Notes: generated by a model from the letters alone, not told the origin. Counted from the stretch's first letter, positions 1 through 8,166 are shown. The stretch is DNA of 15,743 nucleotides from JAJYBV01 sp021812265 (GCA_027459525.1 DAIDIC010000033.1:1-15743); one strand, 5' to 3'. Made by a program: numbers and translations.

Positions 1-2
1 TG

Positions 3-821
3 ATGTATTTCGACGCACAAAACCCGCGCCACCGATATATGTTGCACTACGAATCATATCAACAGCTTTCGGTTCCCGAATTGATTGCGCTGGGCAGCGT
101 AAATCTGCAAACCGCTGCAATCGTTTGGGCTTTAGTCGCAAGAAAAGCCTCCTTTATTATATCCGGACCCACCGATCCAACTCCGGGAGTCGGCAAAACC
201 ACTACTATGAACGCATTATTGCCGTTCCTGCCGGCAGAAAACGAAATGATATATACCATAGGCATGTATGAAGATTTTGCGTTTGTACAAAACACTGTTC
301 CCGCAACAACCACTGTGCTGGTCAATGAAGTCAGTAATCATCTGCCGATTTATATGTGGGGAGCCAACGCAAAACAATTATTTCACCTGCCCCAGCAGGG
401 ATATTCAATTGCCACATCGTGCCACGCCGACACTATCGCCGATGTAATGGCTATGCTGCGCAAAGATCTGCATGTGCCGGAACATGATATCGTGGGTGTG
501 CGGCTGATCATCAACATTGGTCTAACCGGGTCGAATTGGCCGCCGCAGCGCCGCTGGCTGACCACCCACTTCATATCTCCCGAAATAACAAATACATCGG
601 GCAAAGCCACACCGCAATTAATCACATCATGGACTCCGGAAAACGACTCCTTTACCTCACCAAATCAGCAAACACTGGCGGCTATTTGCGCATGGGCCGG
701 AATATCCGATGCAGAGTTTGCCGCAGAACTGGCGGCAAGAAAACAATTCTTGCAAAACCTTGACGCACTATCTTATGAAGAGGCCACCGCCGCAATAGCG
801 CAATTTCGCAGCGCGCCATAA
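3..821 (+). CDS. Short type II/IV secretion (VirB11/CpaF-like) ATPase
   Basis: The 272-residue protein resembles the C-terminal motor domain of the VirB11/CpaF/GspE ATPases that power pilus assembly or secretion at the inner face of the membrane. Visible elements are a lead-in typical of CpaF (LSVPELIALGSVN, residues 22-34), a P-loop ending GVGKTTT (62-68), an acidic strand VLVNEV (105-110) in the Walker B/Asp-box area, and a His-box SCHADT (139-144). The P-loop is unusual: GPT and GVGKT are separated by an extra DPTP. It is shorter than CpaF (usually about 400 residues or more) and lacks a clear N-terminal domain. The ATG overlaps a TGA at positions 1-3, which suggests coupling to an upstream gene. 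The frame is open to the window edge, however, so a longer N-terminus cannot be excluded. The family call is fairly firm; the system it serves lies outside the window. Confidence 0.8.
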   Translation: MYFDAQNPRHRYMLHYESYQQLSVPELIALGSVNLQTAAIVWALVARKASFIISGPTDPTPGVGKTTTMNALLPFLPAENEMIYTIGMYEDFAFVQNTVPATTTVLVNEVSNHLPIYMWGANAKQLFHLPQQGYSIATSCHADTIADVMAMLRKDLHVPEHDIVGVRLIINIGLTGSNWPPQRRWLTTHFISPEITNTSGKATPQLITSWTPENDSFTSPNQQTLAAICAWAGISDAEFAAELAARKQFLQNLDALSYEEATAAIAQFRSAP

Positions 822-853
822 GACGGGGCAGGTAATGTTTAGGATTTTTGCTT

Positions 854-1033
854 GTGGCAGCCTTATCGAAAATGTGCACGCCGCGTAACATTGAACAGGA
901 ATTAAAGCTGTTTGCAAGTCTTCTTTCATCTGAGCAAAATGCAATACATTCGTGTATGGATCCAGCAAAAATCCTAGTTTCACAAAAACCAAATATAGTT
1001 TCACATTGGCAAATTATTATAAATAGCATATGA
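854..1033 (+). CDS. Doubtful small ORF, 59 aa, unrecognised
   Basis: A GTG at 854 sits 9 nt after AGGA (841-844) and opens a 59-codon frame ending in TGA at 1031-1033. A TTG at 848 is an alternative start. The product would be soluble and mixed alpha in character (EQELKLFASLLSSEQN in the middle), with two cysteines and no motif I recognise. It fills the gap between the ATPase and the membrane protein, but its 3' third overlaps the direct repeats and the -10-like box of the next gene. It could therefore be a remnant or chance ORF rather than a gene. Another short frame, 835-888 (17 codons), starts 2 nt after GGGGCAGG and is no better supported. Confidence 0.25.
   Translation: MAALSKMCTPRNIEQELKLFASLLSSEQNAIHSCMDPAKILVSQKPNIVSHWQIIINSI
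975..1023 (+). promoter_or_regulatory. Direct repeats and -10-like box before the membrane gene
   Basis: TAGTTTCACA occurs twice, at 975-984 and 996-1005, a spacing of exactly 21 bp or about two helical turns. The second copy occupies the -35 region of a -10-like TATAAA at 1018-1023, and no good -35 hexamer is present. This layout fits a promoter that depends on an activator binding tandem sites. A start near 1030 would give a leader of about 40 nt carrying the GGGGAG ribosome site at 1057-1062. The repeats are seen directly; the regulatory role is inferred. Confidence 0.4.
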
Positions 1034-1071
1034 TTATGCTGAAATTATTTCTATGTGGGGAGTGTTTGCTC

Positions 1072-1524
1072 ATGCGAACTTTAGGTATTGGCGGAATCAT
1101 CCTTTCAGCGTTAATAGGGTTGTTCACAGGTCCTCTTTTGGTATATGCTGTAGCCGGCGATTACTGGCGCACCCTTTTTTCATTCAACACCATTGCTTTT
1201 GCCCGCCCGTTGGCAGGTATTGTTGGCGTACTTTTAACGGCAGCAATGATTTTTTGGGCAAACAGATATCGCAGAGCCGGAGCCGCCGGCGCAATTTCCG
1301 GTTTCTGCGCCGCAATTGGAGAATGGATTGTCGCCATGCTGCCATGGGTGGGTTTTTATTACAATCACGCCGCCTGCGCGGCTTCACAATATTGCCCGAT
1401 ACTCAGCGCAAATGAACTGCGCGCCGGAGCAATTACGGTTGGAATATATTTTGCGATTCTATTTACATTGGCAGGTTTCTGCCTTACCCTATTTACATCC
1501 GCAATAATAAGAAGGTTTAACTAA
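1072..1524 (+). CDS. Small four-helix membrane protein, unknown function
   Basis: The 150-residue product is strongly hydrophobic, with about four membrane segments: roughly residues 4-26, 40-60, 72-96 and 117-142. A basic loop (NRYRRAG) follows the second helix, which suggests a cytoplasmic side there. A loop with two cysteines (AACAASQYC) precedes the last helix. I do not recognise the family. The frame is open from 1030, but the ATG at 1072 is preferred because GGGGAG at 1057-1062 lies 9 nt before it and the protein then begins with a compact helix. It stands alone between the ATPase and the moxR operon, about 235 nt from the latter. Confidence 0.7.
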   Translation: MRTLGIGGIILSALIGLFTGPLLVYAVAGDYWRTLFSFNTIAFARPLAGIVGVLLTAAMIFWANRYRRAGAAGAISGFCAAIGEWIVAMLPWVGFYYNHAACAASQYCPILSANELRAGAITVGIYFAILFTLAGFCLTLFTSAIIRRFN

Positions 1525-1587
1525 ATATGTCTCACTTTATTCCAATACAAAGTCTGAGAAAGTAACCATTTCTTTTTACAAAAAATA

Positions 1588-1615
1588 TTGCTAAAATCAC
1601 ACCGCCATAAATAAT
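1588..1615 (+). promoter_or_regulatory. Candidate promoter of the moxR operon
   Basis: TTGCTA at 1588-1593 and AATAAT at 1610-1615, separated by 16 bp, form a moderate sigma-70-type pair in the gap before the moxR-type gene. The -10 overlaps the left arm of the inverted repeat at 1603-1650, so any protein bound there would affect initiation. This is sequence matching only. No other pair in the 1525-1758 gap looked better. Confidence 0.3.
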
Positions 1616-1650
1616 CGGTTATTCATAGCAGAATACGGCGATTTATGGCG
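1603..1650. repeat. Inverted repeat / hairpin in the moxR leader
   Basis: CGCCATAAAT (1603-1612) and ATTTATGGCG (1641-1650) are perfect 10-bp inverted arms. Inside them a second stem, TATTC (1620-1624) with GAATA (1631-1635), closes a 6-nt loop. The whole can fold as one long hairpin with an internal loop. No T-run follows on either strand, so it is not an ordinary terminator. It may be an operator pair or a structured leader ahead of the moxR gene. Confidence 0.5.
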
Positions 1651-1758
1651 AGCGTAAAAGTAAAACCAATCAGAAGCCACTGTAAAAACGGCTTGGAATA
1701 GCGCATGATACTAGTGTTACAGATGAAATTGATGTACGATAAGGAGCAAAAACGCGCC

Positions 1759-2745
1759 ATGCTAAAAGAAGATCCGTCAGTTGCGGCGGCAAAGTTTATA
1801 CAAGCGGCGGCAGAACAAATACTGAAGAACGTAAACCAAGTTATAATCGGCAAAGATGATATTGTGCGCTTCGCCATCATCTCGGTTTTCAGCCAAGGGC
1901 ACATATTAATTGAAGATAAGCCCGGCGTTGGCAAAACCATGCTCACGCGCGCGCTTGCCAAATCTATCAGCTGTTCGTATAAAAGGATTCAATTTACGCC
2001 GGATCTTCTTCCCGCCGACGTAACGGGTGTAACCATATTTAATCAAAAAATCGGTAATTTCGAGTATCGGCCAGGTCCTTTGTTTACTCAATTTCTGCTG
2101 GCAGATGAAATTAATCGCGCTACACCAAAAACACAATCCGCGCTGCTGGAAGCTATGGAAGAACGCCAAGTTACAGTTGACGGCGCAACATACCAACTAC
2201 CTAAGCCATATATTGTCATGGCGACGCAAAACCCCATTGAGTATGAAGGCACATTTCCCTTGCCCGAAGCGCAGCTAGACCGGTTTATGATGAATATTCA
2301 GCTCGGCTACCCCGACTCTGCAAATGAAATTTTAGTGTTAGAGCAGCAGCAGTTTCAACAGCCCATTGAGTCATTAAACGCTGTAATATCCGCGCAAGAT
2401 CTGGAAAATGCGCAGGCGGGAGTGAAAAATATTCTGATAAAGCGCGAAATAGCGCAATATATTGTCGATATTGTCTCCGCAACACGCAGCCATCCTAAAG
2501 CCTATTTGGGGGCCAGCCCGCGCGGCTCGCTGGCGCTTTACCGCACATCACAAGCTCTGGCAGCTATTCGCGGCCGCAATTATGTGATTCCCGACGATAT
2601 AAAAACATTGGCGCGGCCAATTTTGGCGCATCGCATTATTCCCAAAAATGATTCCGCCAACGATCCCGCAGAAATCATCGAAACCATTTTAACTGACGCC
2701 ATCTATACTGCTCACGCGCCAGACAGCCCAGCTGCCCGGCGTTGA
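1759..2745 (+). CDS. MoxR-family AAA+ ATPase
   Basis: MoxR ATPases are AAA+ chaperones that usually act with DUF58 and VWA-domain partners to assemble or activate other proteins. With the ATG at 1759 the protein has 328 residues. It shows Walker A (KPGVGKTM, about 54-61), a pre-sensor EYRPGPLF loop, Walker B LLADEINRA (113-121), the helix insert ALLEAMEERQVTVDG, sensor 1 ATQNP (155-159) and the GASPRG sensor 2 region (251-256). The C-terminal lid ends in VIPDDIKTLARPILAHRI. The start is placed by AAGGAG at 1741-1746; upstream in-frame ATGs at 1705, 1723 and 1732 lack a ribosome site. It is the first gene of a tight operon with DUF58 and transglutaminase genes, a well-known arrangement. Confidence 0.93.
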   Translation: MLKEDPSVAAAKFIQAAAEQILKNVNQVIIGKDDIVRFAIISVFSQGHILIEDKPGVGKTMLTRALAKSISCSYKRIQFTPDLLPADVTGVTIFNQKIGNFEYRPGPLFTQFLLADEINRATPKTQSALLEAMEERQVTVDGATYQLPKPYIVMATQNPIEYEGTFPLPEAQLDRFMMNIQLGYPDSANEILVLEQQQFQQPIESLNAVISAQDLENAQAGVKNILIKREIAQYIVDIVSATRSHPKAYLGASPRGSLALYRTSQALAAIRGRNYVIPDDIKTLARPILAHRIIPKNDSANDPAEIIETILTDAIYTAHAPDSPAARR

Positions 2746-2755
2746 AGGTTTTTGT

Positions 2756-3967
2756 ATGAAAAAATTTTTCCGGAGTCAATGGCAAATATATATCGCAATC
2801 ATCATTACCGGGGCAGTTGCTTTTGCAACCGGATGGCGGCCAATGTCTGCAATTTTTTATGCGCTGCTGTTTTCTACGGTTATTGCCATATTTTTTATTC
2901 TGCGGGGCACATCAGGGCTGCGTGTCAGCCGGTCAACTGCGCCGGCGCGAATTCAATCCGGTGAAACAATTGCCGAAAGCATTATCCTTGAAAATCGATC
3001 TTGGCTGCCCAAACTGTGGGCGCAAATTAACGACGATTCTACATTGCCCGGCCACGAAAAAGGCTACGTTACCAGCATCAGCGCCCGCAAGCGGATAGAA
3101 TGGCGGCTGCGCACCGTATGCTCACGCCGGGGACGGTACCAGCTGGGGCCGGTTCGCATTACCACCGGTGACCCCTTGGGATTGTATCAACGCACACAGT
3201 TATTAAATAAATCCGCCGAAATATTAGTGTTGCCCAAAACACTTCCAATAAAAGATTTTCCCCTGTTTCCCGGGCAAAGTATTGGACGCGGCAAAAATCA
3301 GCAACGAACCCAGCAGGTATCTACCAACGTGGTTACATTGCGCGAATACCTGCCCGGAGATCCATTGTCGCGCATACACTGGCCCATCAGTGTGCGTCAA
3401 TCGCAATTAATGGTAAAAGAATTTGAGCTGGATCCCACTATTGATATTTGGCTGCTGCTGGATATGGATGAAAGTGTGCAGGCTGGTGAAGGCGATATAT
3501 CAACCGTAGAATATAGTGTTACCATAACAGCTTCCTTAGCGCAATATTTTATCAATTCCGATCTTTCCGTTGGATTCATCATCAATGATCTGCAGAAAAC
3601 AGTTCTGCCACCGGATCGCGGCAGGCGGCAAAATAATAAAATTATGGATCTGCTGGCGATTGCCGCGCCAAGTGAAACCATGCCGCTGAAAGGAACAATA
3701 GCCGCTGTATCTTCAATTTTGCGCCGTAACAGCAGTGTCATCGTCATCACATCATCTATTGATCCGCAGATAGCCGAAAGCGCGCAAAATATTGTGCGGC
3801 ATGGCGTAAAACCTTACTTTGTGGCGTTAGACGCCGCCAGTTTTATCAACAGCGATTCCGAAAGTGAACCTTTTCTGCACAGTTTACGTCTCTCAAATAT
3901 TCCATTTGTGCGCATCCGAAAAGATTCTGATATTATTCACGCTTTGCAAACCGGAGTTTCAGCATAG
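2756..3967 (+). CDS. DUF58 (VWA-like) membrane protein
   Basis: This 403-residue protein begins with two membrane helices (about 10-26 and 31-49). A beta-rich region follows, then the DUF58 signature REYLPGDPLSRIHW (196-209) leading into a VWA-like fold. The metal-site strand reads LLLDMDES (233-240), so the usual DxSxS site has Asp in place of the first Ser. DUF58 proteins are the standard partners of MoxR ATPases, and the gene starts 10 nt after the moxR stop. The ribosome site AAGG overlaps that stop codon, suggesting coupled translation. Its molecular job is unknown in most bacteria; a role in handling envelope or secreted proteins with MoxR is inferred from context. Confidence 0.9.
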   Translation: MKKFFRSQWQIYIAIIITGAVAFATGWRPMSAIFYALLFSTVIAIFFILRGTSGLRVSRSTAPARIQSGETIAESIILENRSWLPKLWAQINDDSTLPGHEKGYVTSISARKRIEWRLRTVCSRRGRYQLGPVRITTGDPLGLYQRTQLLNKSAEILVLPKTLPIKDFPLFPGQSIGRGKNQQRTQQVSTNVVTLREYLPGDPLSRIHWPISVRQSQLMVKEFELDPTIDIWLLLDMDESVQAGEGDISTVEYSVTITASLAQYFINSDLSVGFIINDLQKTVLPPDRGRRQNNKIMDLLAIAAPSETMPLKGTIAAVSSILRRNSSVIVITSSIDPQIAESAQNIVRHGVKPYFVALDAASFINSDSESEPFLHSLRLSNIPFVRIRKDSDIIHALQTGVSA

Positions 3968-3984
3968 AAAGGCGTGTGGCGTAT

Positions 3985-6339
3985 ATGTCATACCAAACTT
4001 TTTCAGCCGCGCCGGCCGAAAAAAAATCAAAAAAAACTATCTCACTGCAGCCGGCAGAAGGTTGGTTTACCATTCTGCTGATTGTTATTATGACGCAGAT
4101 AGTTATCGGAGCCACGGAAAGTATGCAGTGGACTTCGGGCATATCTGTTATTACCGGCACTTCTTTGCTCGGTTCGCTGCTGGGTTTTTTATTCTCTAAA
4201 GCAAAGCGCATTCCGCAATGGATTTCTGACATTGCAGCGATCCTTATCGGCGCAGTGTACAGTTTATATATAACCGCCCAAGCGGAAACGCAAGGAGATA
4301 TTTCTGTTATTCTCTCTAGATTGGTGATATGGGCGCAAACTGTTACTTCCGGGCAATCAAGCAATGATTCCGCGATATTCCTGCTGCTGCTGGCCATGCT
4401 TACCCTGTTGCTGGGTTACATTACCATGTGGATGATTTTGCGCAATCGCAACCCTTGGCTGGCAGTTACGGCAAATTGCGTTGTGCTGCTCATAAACTTG
4501 AATTACGCCACCGACACCAAGTTTTATTATATGGCGTTTTTTATTGCGACGGCGTTATTGCTGCTCATCCGCGTTAATTTTGTGGAATTGCAGCGTATCT
4601 GGAAGAAAAAACATCTGCGACTGGCTCGCGATATTACATGGGATTACTCGCAAATAGGCGTCATCTTTGTAACAGTCGTGCTGTTTTTAACCATTATTAC
4701 TCCCGGAAACATTACCAATGGCTCGCTGCAAAATTTATGGAACGGCCCTAATTCACCACTCACACAATTGAACACCGCAATTCAAAATCAATTTCAAAAA
4801 ATATTTTTTGTAAACGGCGGGCCAAGAACAAACGGCGCTTCATTTGGAACGTCCGTTACCTTAACCGGAAGCGTCTCTTTGTCTAATGCAGTTTTCTTCA
4901 CTTACACATCCAATGATATTACTAACACCTATTTGCAAGGCTTAGCGTTCGATCAGTTTGACGGCCGTACATGGACGCAAACACAACAAAAAACATATCT
5001 TGTTGCCACAAACACACTCATTCAGCCAGAAACAACAATATATTCCAAAGTGGCGACCGATATTACATTAGTGAATTACCCATCGGGCAATTTTCTGTTT
5101 ACTGTCGGTGAACCCGGGTCGGCAAATGTTTCCCTAAACGTCAAAAGTGACGGAATTGGGCTGACATCAGGCGACACTATCGGATCTTATACCGCGTGGA
5201 TTTCACAAACGAAACTGCATGCAAAAGAAACATTGCAAACGGTCTCTTATGTTTCCAACGCATCAAACGCACAGCTTGAATTGGTTCCGGATCCCGGATC
5301 TCCGCAGGCAATTGCGCAGAATTTATATCCGGCGGCGTTTTTAAAGCAATATACACAACTGCCACAAGACCTGAATAACGCACAGGGAGATAAATTGCGC
5401 GCAACAATCAATCAAATTGTGGCGCCATACACAAATATGTATGATAAAGTGTTTGCGTTGGTGCAATTTTTTCAAAACCGCGCAAATGGATTTACCTACT
5501 CATTAAACAACGCAAACGCGCCGGATAATATTGATGGAGCCGTGTGGCTGCTGCAAACACGATCCGGCTTTTGCACATGGTATGCAACAACATTGGCGGT
5601 TATGGCGCGCGCGCTTGGATACCCTGCGCGAGTGATGGAGGGATTTACCCCGGGATCACTCAATCCCGGCACATCGGTGTATACCGTTTCCGGTTCCGAT
5701 TTTCATATGTGGACCCAAGTCTATTTTCCCGGATATGGCTGGATTAATTTTGAACCAACTCCATCATTTTCCGGCTTTTACCGATTTCCTCCACCTGCCG
5801 GCAGCGGAAGTTCTGCCGCCGCAAAGCCACCAACCCGCGCAAAATCACCTACACAGCAACAAAGCCAGCCAACAACAACTCCTATTGTAAAAACCGCAAC
5901 CAATCCAATAAAAACCACGCCGTCAACTAATGTAAATACAGTGGAATATATTTCACTCAGCGGCATTCTTGCGCTGCTGCTTTTAGCGGCAATCGGACTG
6001 TTTTTTTGGGTAAAACTGCTGGCGCGAGGGCTTTCCCCTATAGGAGCAATGTTTTGGAGAATGGCTGTGCTGGGCAGATATACCGGAATGCGCGTCACTC
6101 CATCACAAACCGCCAGTGAATTCGGCGCGGCGCTATCACAAAAAATACCCGAGCACGCCACAACTATCACTGAAATTACCTCGCAATACATAGAAGAACG
6201 ATGGAGCAACGGTACAGCTCGCCAGTCATTTGATATAATACAAAAATGGAAGGCGCTGCGCAGTTCATTAATACGAACCGCAATTGTACAAGCCCCGCTG
6301 CGGATGCTCCGCGGCAAACAAAAGAACCGGGAAATGTAA
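3985..6339 (+). CDS. Membrane transglutaminase-like protein (DUF3488/DUF4129 type)
   Basis: A 784-residue polytopic protein of the TgpA type. About six or seven membrane helices fill residues 28-240. A large outer-face region follows, containing a transglutaminase core with RSGFCTWYAT (catalytic Cys near 530), DFHMW (His near 574) and WINFEPTP (acidic residue Glu near 590). Then come a Pro/Thr/Gln-rich linker (about 603-650), one more helix (about 655-677) and a cytoplasmic DUF4129 tail ending near EERWSNGTARQSF. These are the usual TgpA domains in order. The reaction may be protein cross-linking or proteolysis outside the membrane; the substrate is unknown. An in-frame GTG at 3976 is an alternative start: AAAGG at 3968-3972 is too near it and a little far from the ATG. 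It is third in the moxR operon. Confidence 0.92.
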   Translation: MSYQTFSAAPAEKKSKKTISLQPAEGWFTILLIVIMTQIVIGATESMQWTSGISVITGTSLLGSLLGFLFSKAKRIPQWISDIAAILIGAVYSLYITAQAETQGDISVILSRLVIWAQTVTSGQSSNDSAIFLLLLAMLTLLLGYITMWMILRNRNPWLAVTANCVVLLINLNYATDTKFYYMAFFIATALLLLIRVNFVELQRIWKKKHLRLARDITWDYSQIGVIFVTVVLFLTIITPGNITNGSLQNLWNGPNSPLTQLNTAIQNQFQKIFFVNGGPRTNGASFGTSVTLTGSVSLSNAVFFTYTSNDITNTYLQGLAFDQFDGRTWTQTQQKTYLVATNTLIQPETTIYSKVATDITLVNYPSGNFLFTVGEPGSANVSLNVKSDGIGLTSGDTIGSYTAWISQTKLHAKETLQTVSYVSNASNAQLELVPDPGSPQAIAQNLYPAAFLKQYTQLPQDLNNAQGDKLRATINQIVAPYTNMYDKVFALVQFFQNRANGFTYSLNNANAPDNIDGAVWLLQTRSGFCTWYATTLAVMARALGYPARVMEGFTPGSLNPGTSVYTVSGSDFHMWTQVYFPGYGWINFEPTPSFSGFYRFPPPAGSGSSAAAKPPTRAKSPTQQQSQPTTTPIVKTATNPIKTTPSTNVNTVEYISLSGILALLLLAAIGLFFWVKLLARGLSPIGAMFWRMAVLGRYTGMRVTPSQTASEFGAALSQKIPEHATTITEITSQYIEERWSNGTARQSFDIIQKWKALRSSLIRTAIVQAPLRMLRGKQKNREM

Positions 6340-6342
6340 GCA

Positions 6343-7899
6343 TTGAATGAAGAAAATCTAAACCGCATTGCAGAGACGCTAGACGCATATCAAGATTCTG
6401 TTTGGATAACCGGCGGCGCGGTGCGTGACGCCTTCATGCATATAACCCCGAAAGATATCGATTTGGTTACCCGCAGCCCCGATGCGCTGGCTGAAAAACT
6501 CGCGGCGGCGTTACACGCAAACTGCGCGGTTCTTCATAAAACCGGGGATGTTATTCGCATTACACTGCCGGAAACAGCTATATCACTGGATATTGCGCGC
6601 ATGCGCGGAGACACCATTGCCGAAGATTTGGCAATGCGTGATTTTACAATAAACGCCATTGCAATGACTGCCGCGCGTGAAACACTTTTTTCCGTGATGC
6701 GCTGCAATATTCCGGGTTTAGATATGCGCGCCATCGATCCATATCACGGCGCGCAAGATATTGCCAAGCAAATTTTACGCCCTGTTTCCAATACAATATT
6801 TCAAGATGATCCTTTCCGAATTTTCCGCGCGGCAAGGCTGCAAAGCCGCTTTCATCTCACATTTACCGAAGATCTCATCGCCATGGCGCGAACGTCCGCG
6901 GGACAACTCATGCGACATGCGTCTTCGCGGATTGCCGGTGAGTTTTTTTTGCTGCTGCAACAGGAAGGGACCGGCGCGCAGCCAATTTTAGCGCTGGATG
7001 CGCTGGGTGGATTACAACAGATTATACCAGAATTAGAAGCGTGCCGAGGGTTGCGACAAGGCAGGCTGCATTATTATACCGTTTTCGATCACACTATGGC
7101 GGTTTTAGATTTTACCGATAAACTGCCCGAATTTCTGCGCGCCGGTCTTTCCGGTGATATTCCCGATGCAGAACAAACCGACGCAAGCTGCCCGCAGCAC
7201 CCAATCGGATTACGATTTGGCAGCCATAATACCGCCATTTTGGAGTACCTGCAGCAGCCATACGCCAATGGGCAAACTCGGTTTACACTTATGAAAACTG
7301 CGGCGCTGCTGCACGATATCGCCAAACCAAACACCATAGTCCACAAAGAAAACGGATATACTGCTTTTCCAGATCATCCCGAAGCAGGAGAGCCAATAGC
7401 CCGAAAGATTATGAAACGAATGCAAGCTTCAAGCGCGTCTCAGGAATATGCAGCGCGCATAACCAAGCTGCATATGGAGCCTAGCAGAAGCATCTTTGCG
7501 TATGGCGGGGCCACTCAGGCGGCGTTGCGCGCATATTGCGCCATTACCGAAAATTTTGCTTTAGATACAGGTATGTTTTCTTTAGCCGATCACTTGGGGG
7601 TGTATGGGCCTGCGCCGTTAAACGCCTATTGGCGCAAACATTACACATATGTGTCTGGGCTGGCAGCGGCGTATTTTACAAATTATGCAGAGTTGTTTCC
7701 TCAGCCGCTGATTTCCGGCGGCGAAATTATTGAACGGTTTGGCGCTGTGCCCGGTCCGCAAATTGCCGAGTTGCTGCAATCGGTCCGCGCCGCACAAATA
7801 CAATACACCATTCAAACAACTCACGAAGCGTATACTATGGTAGAGCGGCTGTTGCGCGAAACCCAAACAGAAAACAGCGCCGACACAGACGTTCTGTAA
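6343..7899 (+). CDS. cca: CCA-adding tRNA nucleotidyltransferase with HD domain
   Basis: The enzyme adds or repairs the 3' CCA of tRNA from CTP and ATP in the cytoplasm. Over 518 residues the class II order is intact. It shows GGAVRD (24-29), the metal pair DID (38-40), MRDFTINAIA (98-107), DPYHGAQDI (132-140), the base-selection helix DDPFRIFRAARL (155-166), an HD phosphohydrolase domain with HDIAKP (324-329), and the C-terminal LISGGEIIERFG (456-467). The start is a TTG at 6343, 3 nt after the transglutaminase stop. An ATG at 6347 is out of frame and stops after four codons. GGG at 6329-6331 is the only ribosome-like site. CCA specificity rather than A-adding or poly(A) activity is assumed from family membership. 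Its place at the end of the moxR operon looks like co-transcription, not shared function. Confidence 0.92.
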   Translation: MNEENLNRIAETLDAYQDSVWITGGAVRDAFMHITPKDIDLVTRSPDALAEKLAAALHANCAVLHKTGDVIRITLPETAISLDIARMRGDTIAEDLAMRDFTINAIAMTAARETLFSVMRCNIPGLDMRAIDPYHGAQDIAKQILRPVSNTIFQDDPFRIFRAARLQSRFHLTFTEDLIAMARTSAGQLMRHASSRIAGEFFLLLQQEGTGAQPILALDALGGLQQIIPELEACRGLRQGRLHYYTVFDHTMAVLDFTDKLPEFLRAGLSGDIPDAEQTDASCPQHPIGLRFGSHNTAILEYLQQPYANGQTRFTLMKTAALLHDIAKPNTIVHKENGYTAFPDHPEAGEPIARKIMKRMQASSASQEYAARITKLHMEPSRSIFAYGGATQAALRAYCAITENFALDTGMFSLADHLGVYGPAPLNAYWRKHYTYVSGLAAAYFTNYAELFPQPLISGGEIIERFGAVPGPQIAELLQSVRAAQIQYTIQTTHEAYTMVERLLRETQTENSADTDVL

Positions 7900-7920
7900 C
7901 GCGCTATACTGCGCAGGTGA

Positions 7921-7948
7921 CGGATATGTACTATATACATAGTATCCG
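7921..7948 (+). promoter_or_regulatory. Imperfect palindrome in the leader of the small ORF
   Basis: CGGATA (7921-7926) pairs with TATCCG (7943-7948), and CTAT (7931-7934) with ATAG (7939-7942), across a 4-nt loop and a TGTA bulge. It lies between the cca stop and the ribosome site of the 40-aa ORF. It could be an operator or an RNA hairpin. There is no T-run, so it is not a canonical terminator. A -10-like TATACT at 7905-7910 just upstream has no convincing -35. Confidence 0.3.
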
Positions 7949-7997
7949 TGCGGTAATTCTGGCTATAGGAAACAATGAGAGGAAAGGAAACATTCGC

Positions 7998-8120
7998 ATG
8001 AACCTTACCGGAATGCTGTTTGCGTCACTGTATCAGGAATTTGCAAGAGATGCGGCCCCATGCCAAAGATTGGCGCGCTCTCTTAGATATCCTTGTTTCT
8101 CAGCGCAAGAGCTGCAATAA
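7998..8120 (+). CDS. Possible 40-aa small protein, unrecognised
   Basis: The ATG at 7998 follows a strong purine-rich ribosome site (AGAGGAAAGGAAA, 7978-7990) at good spacing, and the frame runs 40 codons to TAA at 8118-8120. The peptide starts with a short hydrophobic stretch (MNLTGMLFASL) and ends in a basic, Cys-containing tail (CQRLARSLRYPC). It is too short for a clear membrane helix. The frame is open from 7917, but nothing supports that earlier start. It lies 46 nt before the HAD gene, so it could be a leader peptide of that unit or a real small protein. The ribosome site is the main evidence. Confidence 0.4.
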   Translation: MNLTGMLFASLYQEFARDAAPCQRLARSLRYPCFSAQELQ

Positions 8121-8166
8121 TTTTTATAAGCGACAAAACAGAAGCCTCTAACAAAAGGAAGATAAG

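Noticed and set aside
1623..1961. Minus-strand 112-codon frame across the moxR start
   Set aside because: Most of it is antisense to conserved MoxR sequence including Walker A, and the rest is the leader hairpin.
5778..6368. Minus-strand open frame of 196 codons over the transglutaminase tail
   Set aside because: It is the reverse of the Pro/Thr-rich linker and DUF4129 region and shows no motif or ribosome site.
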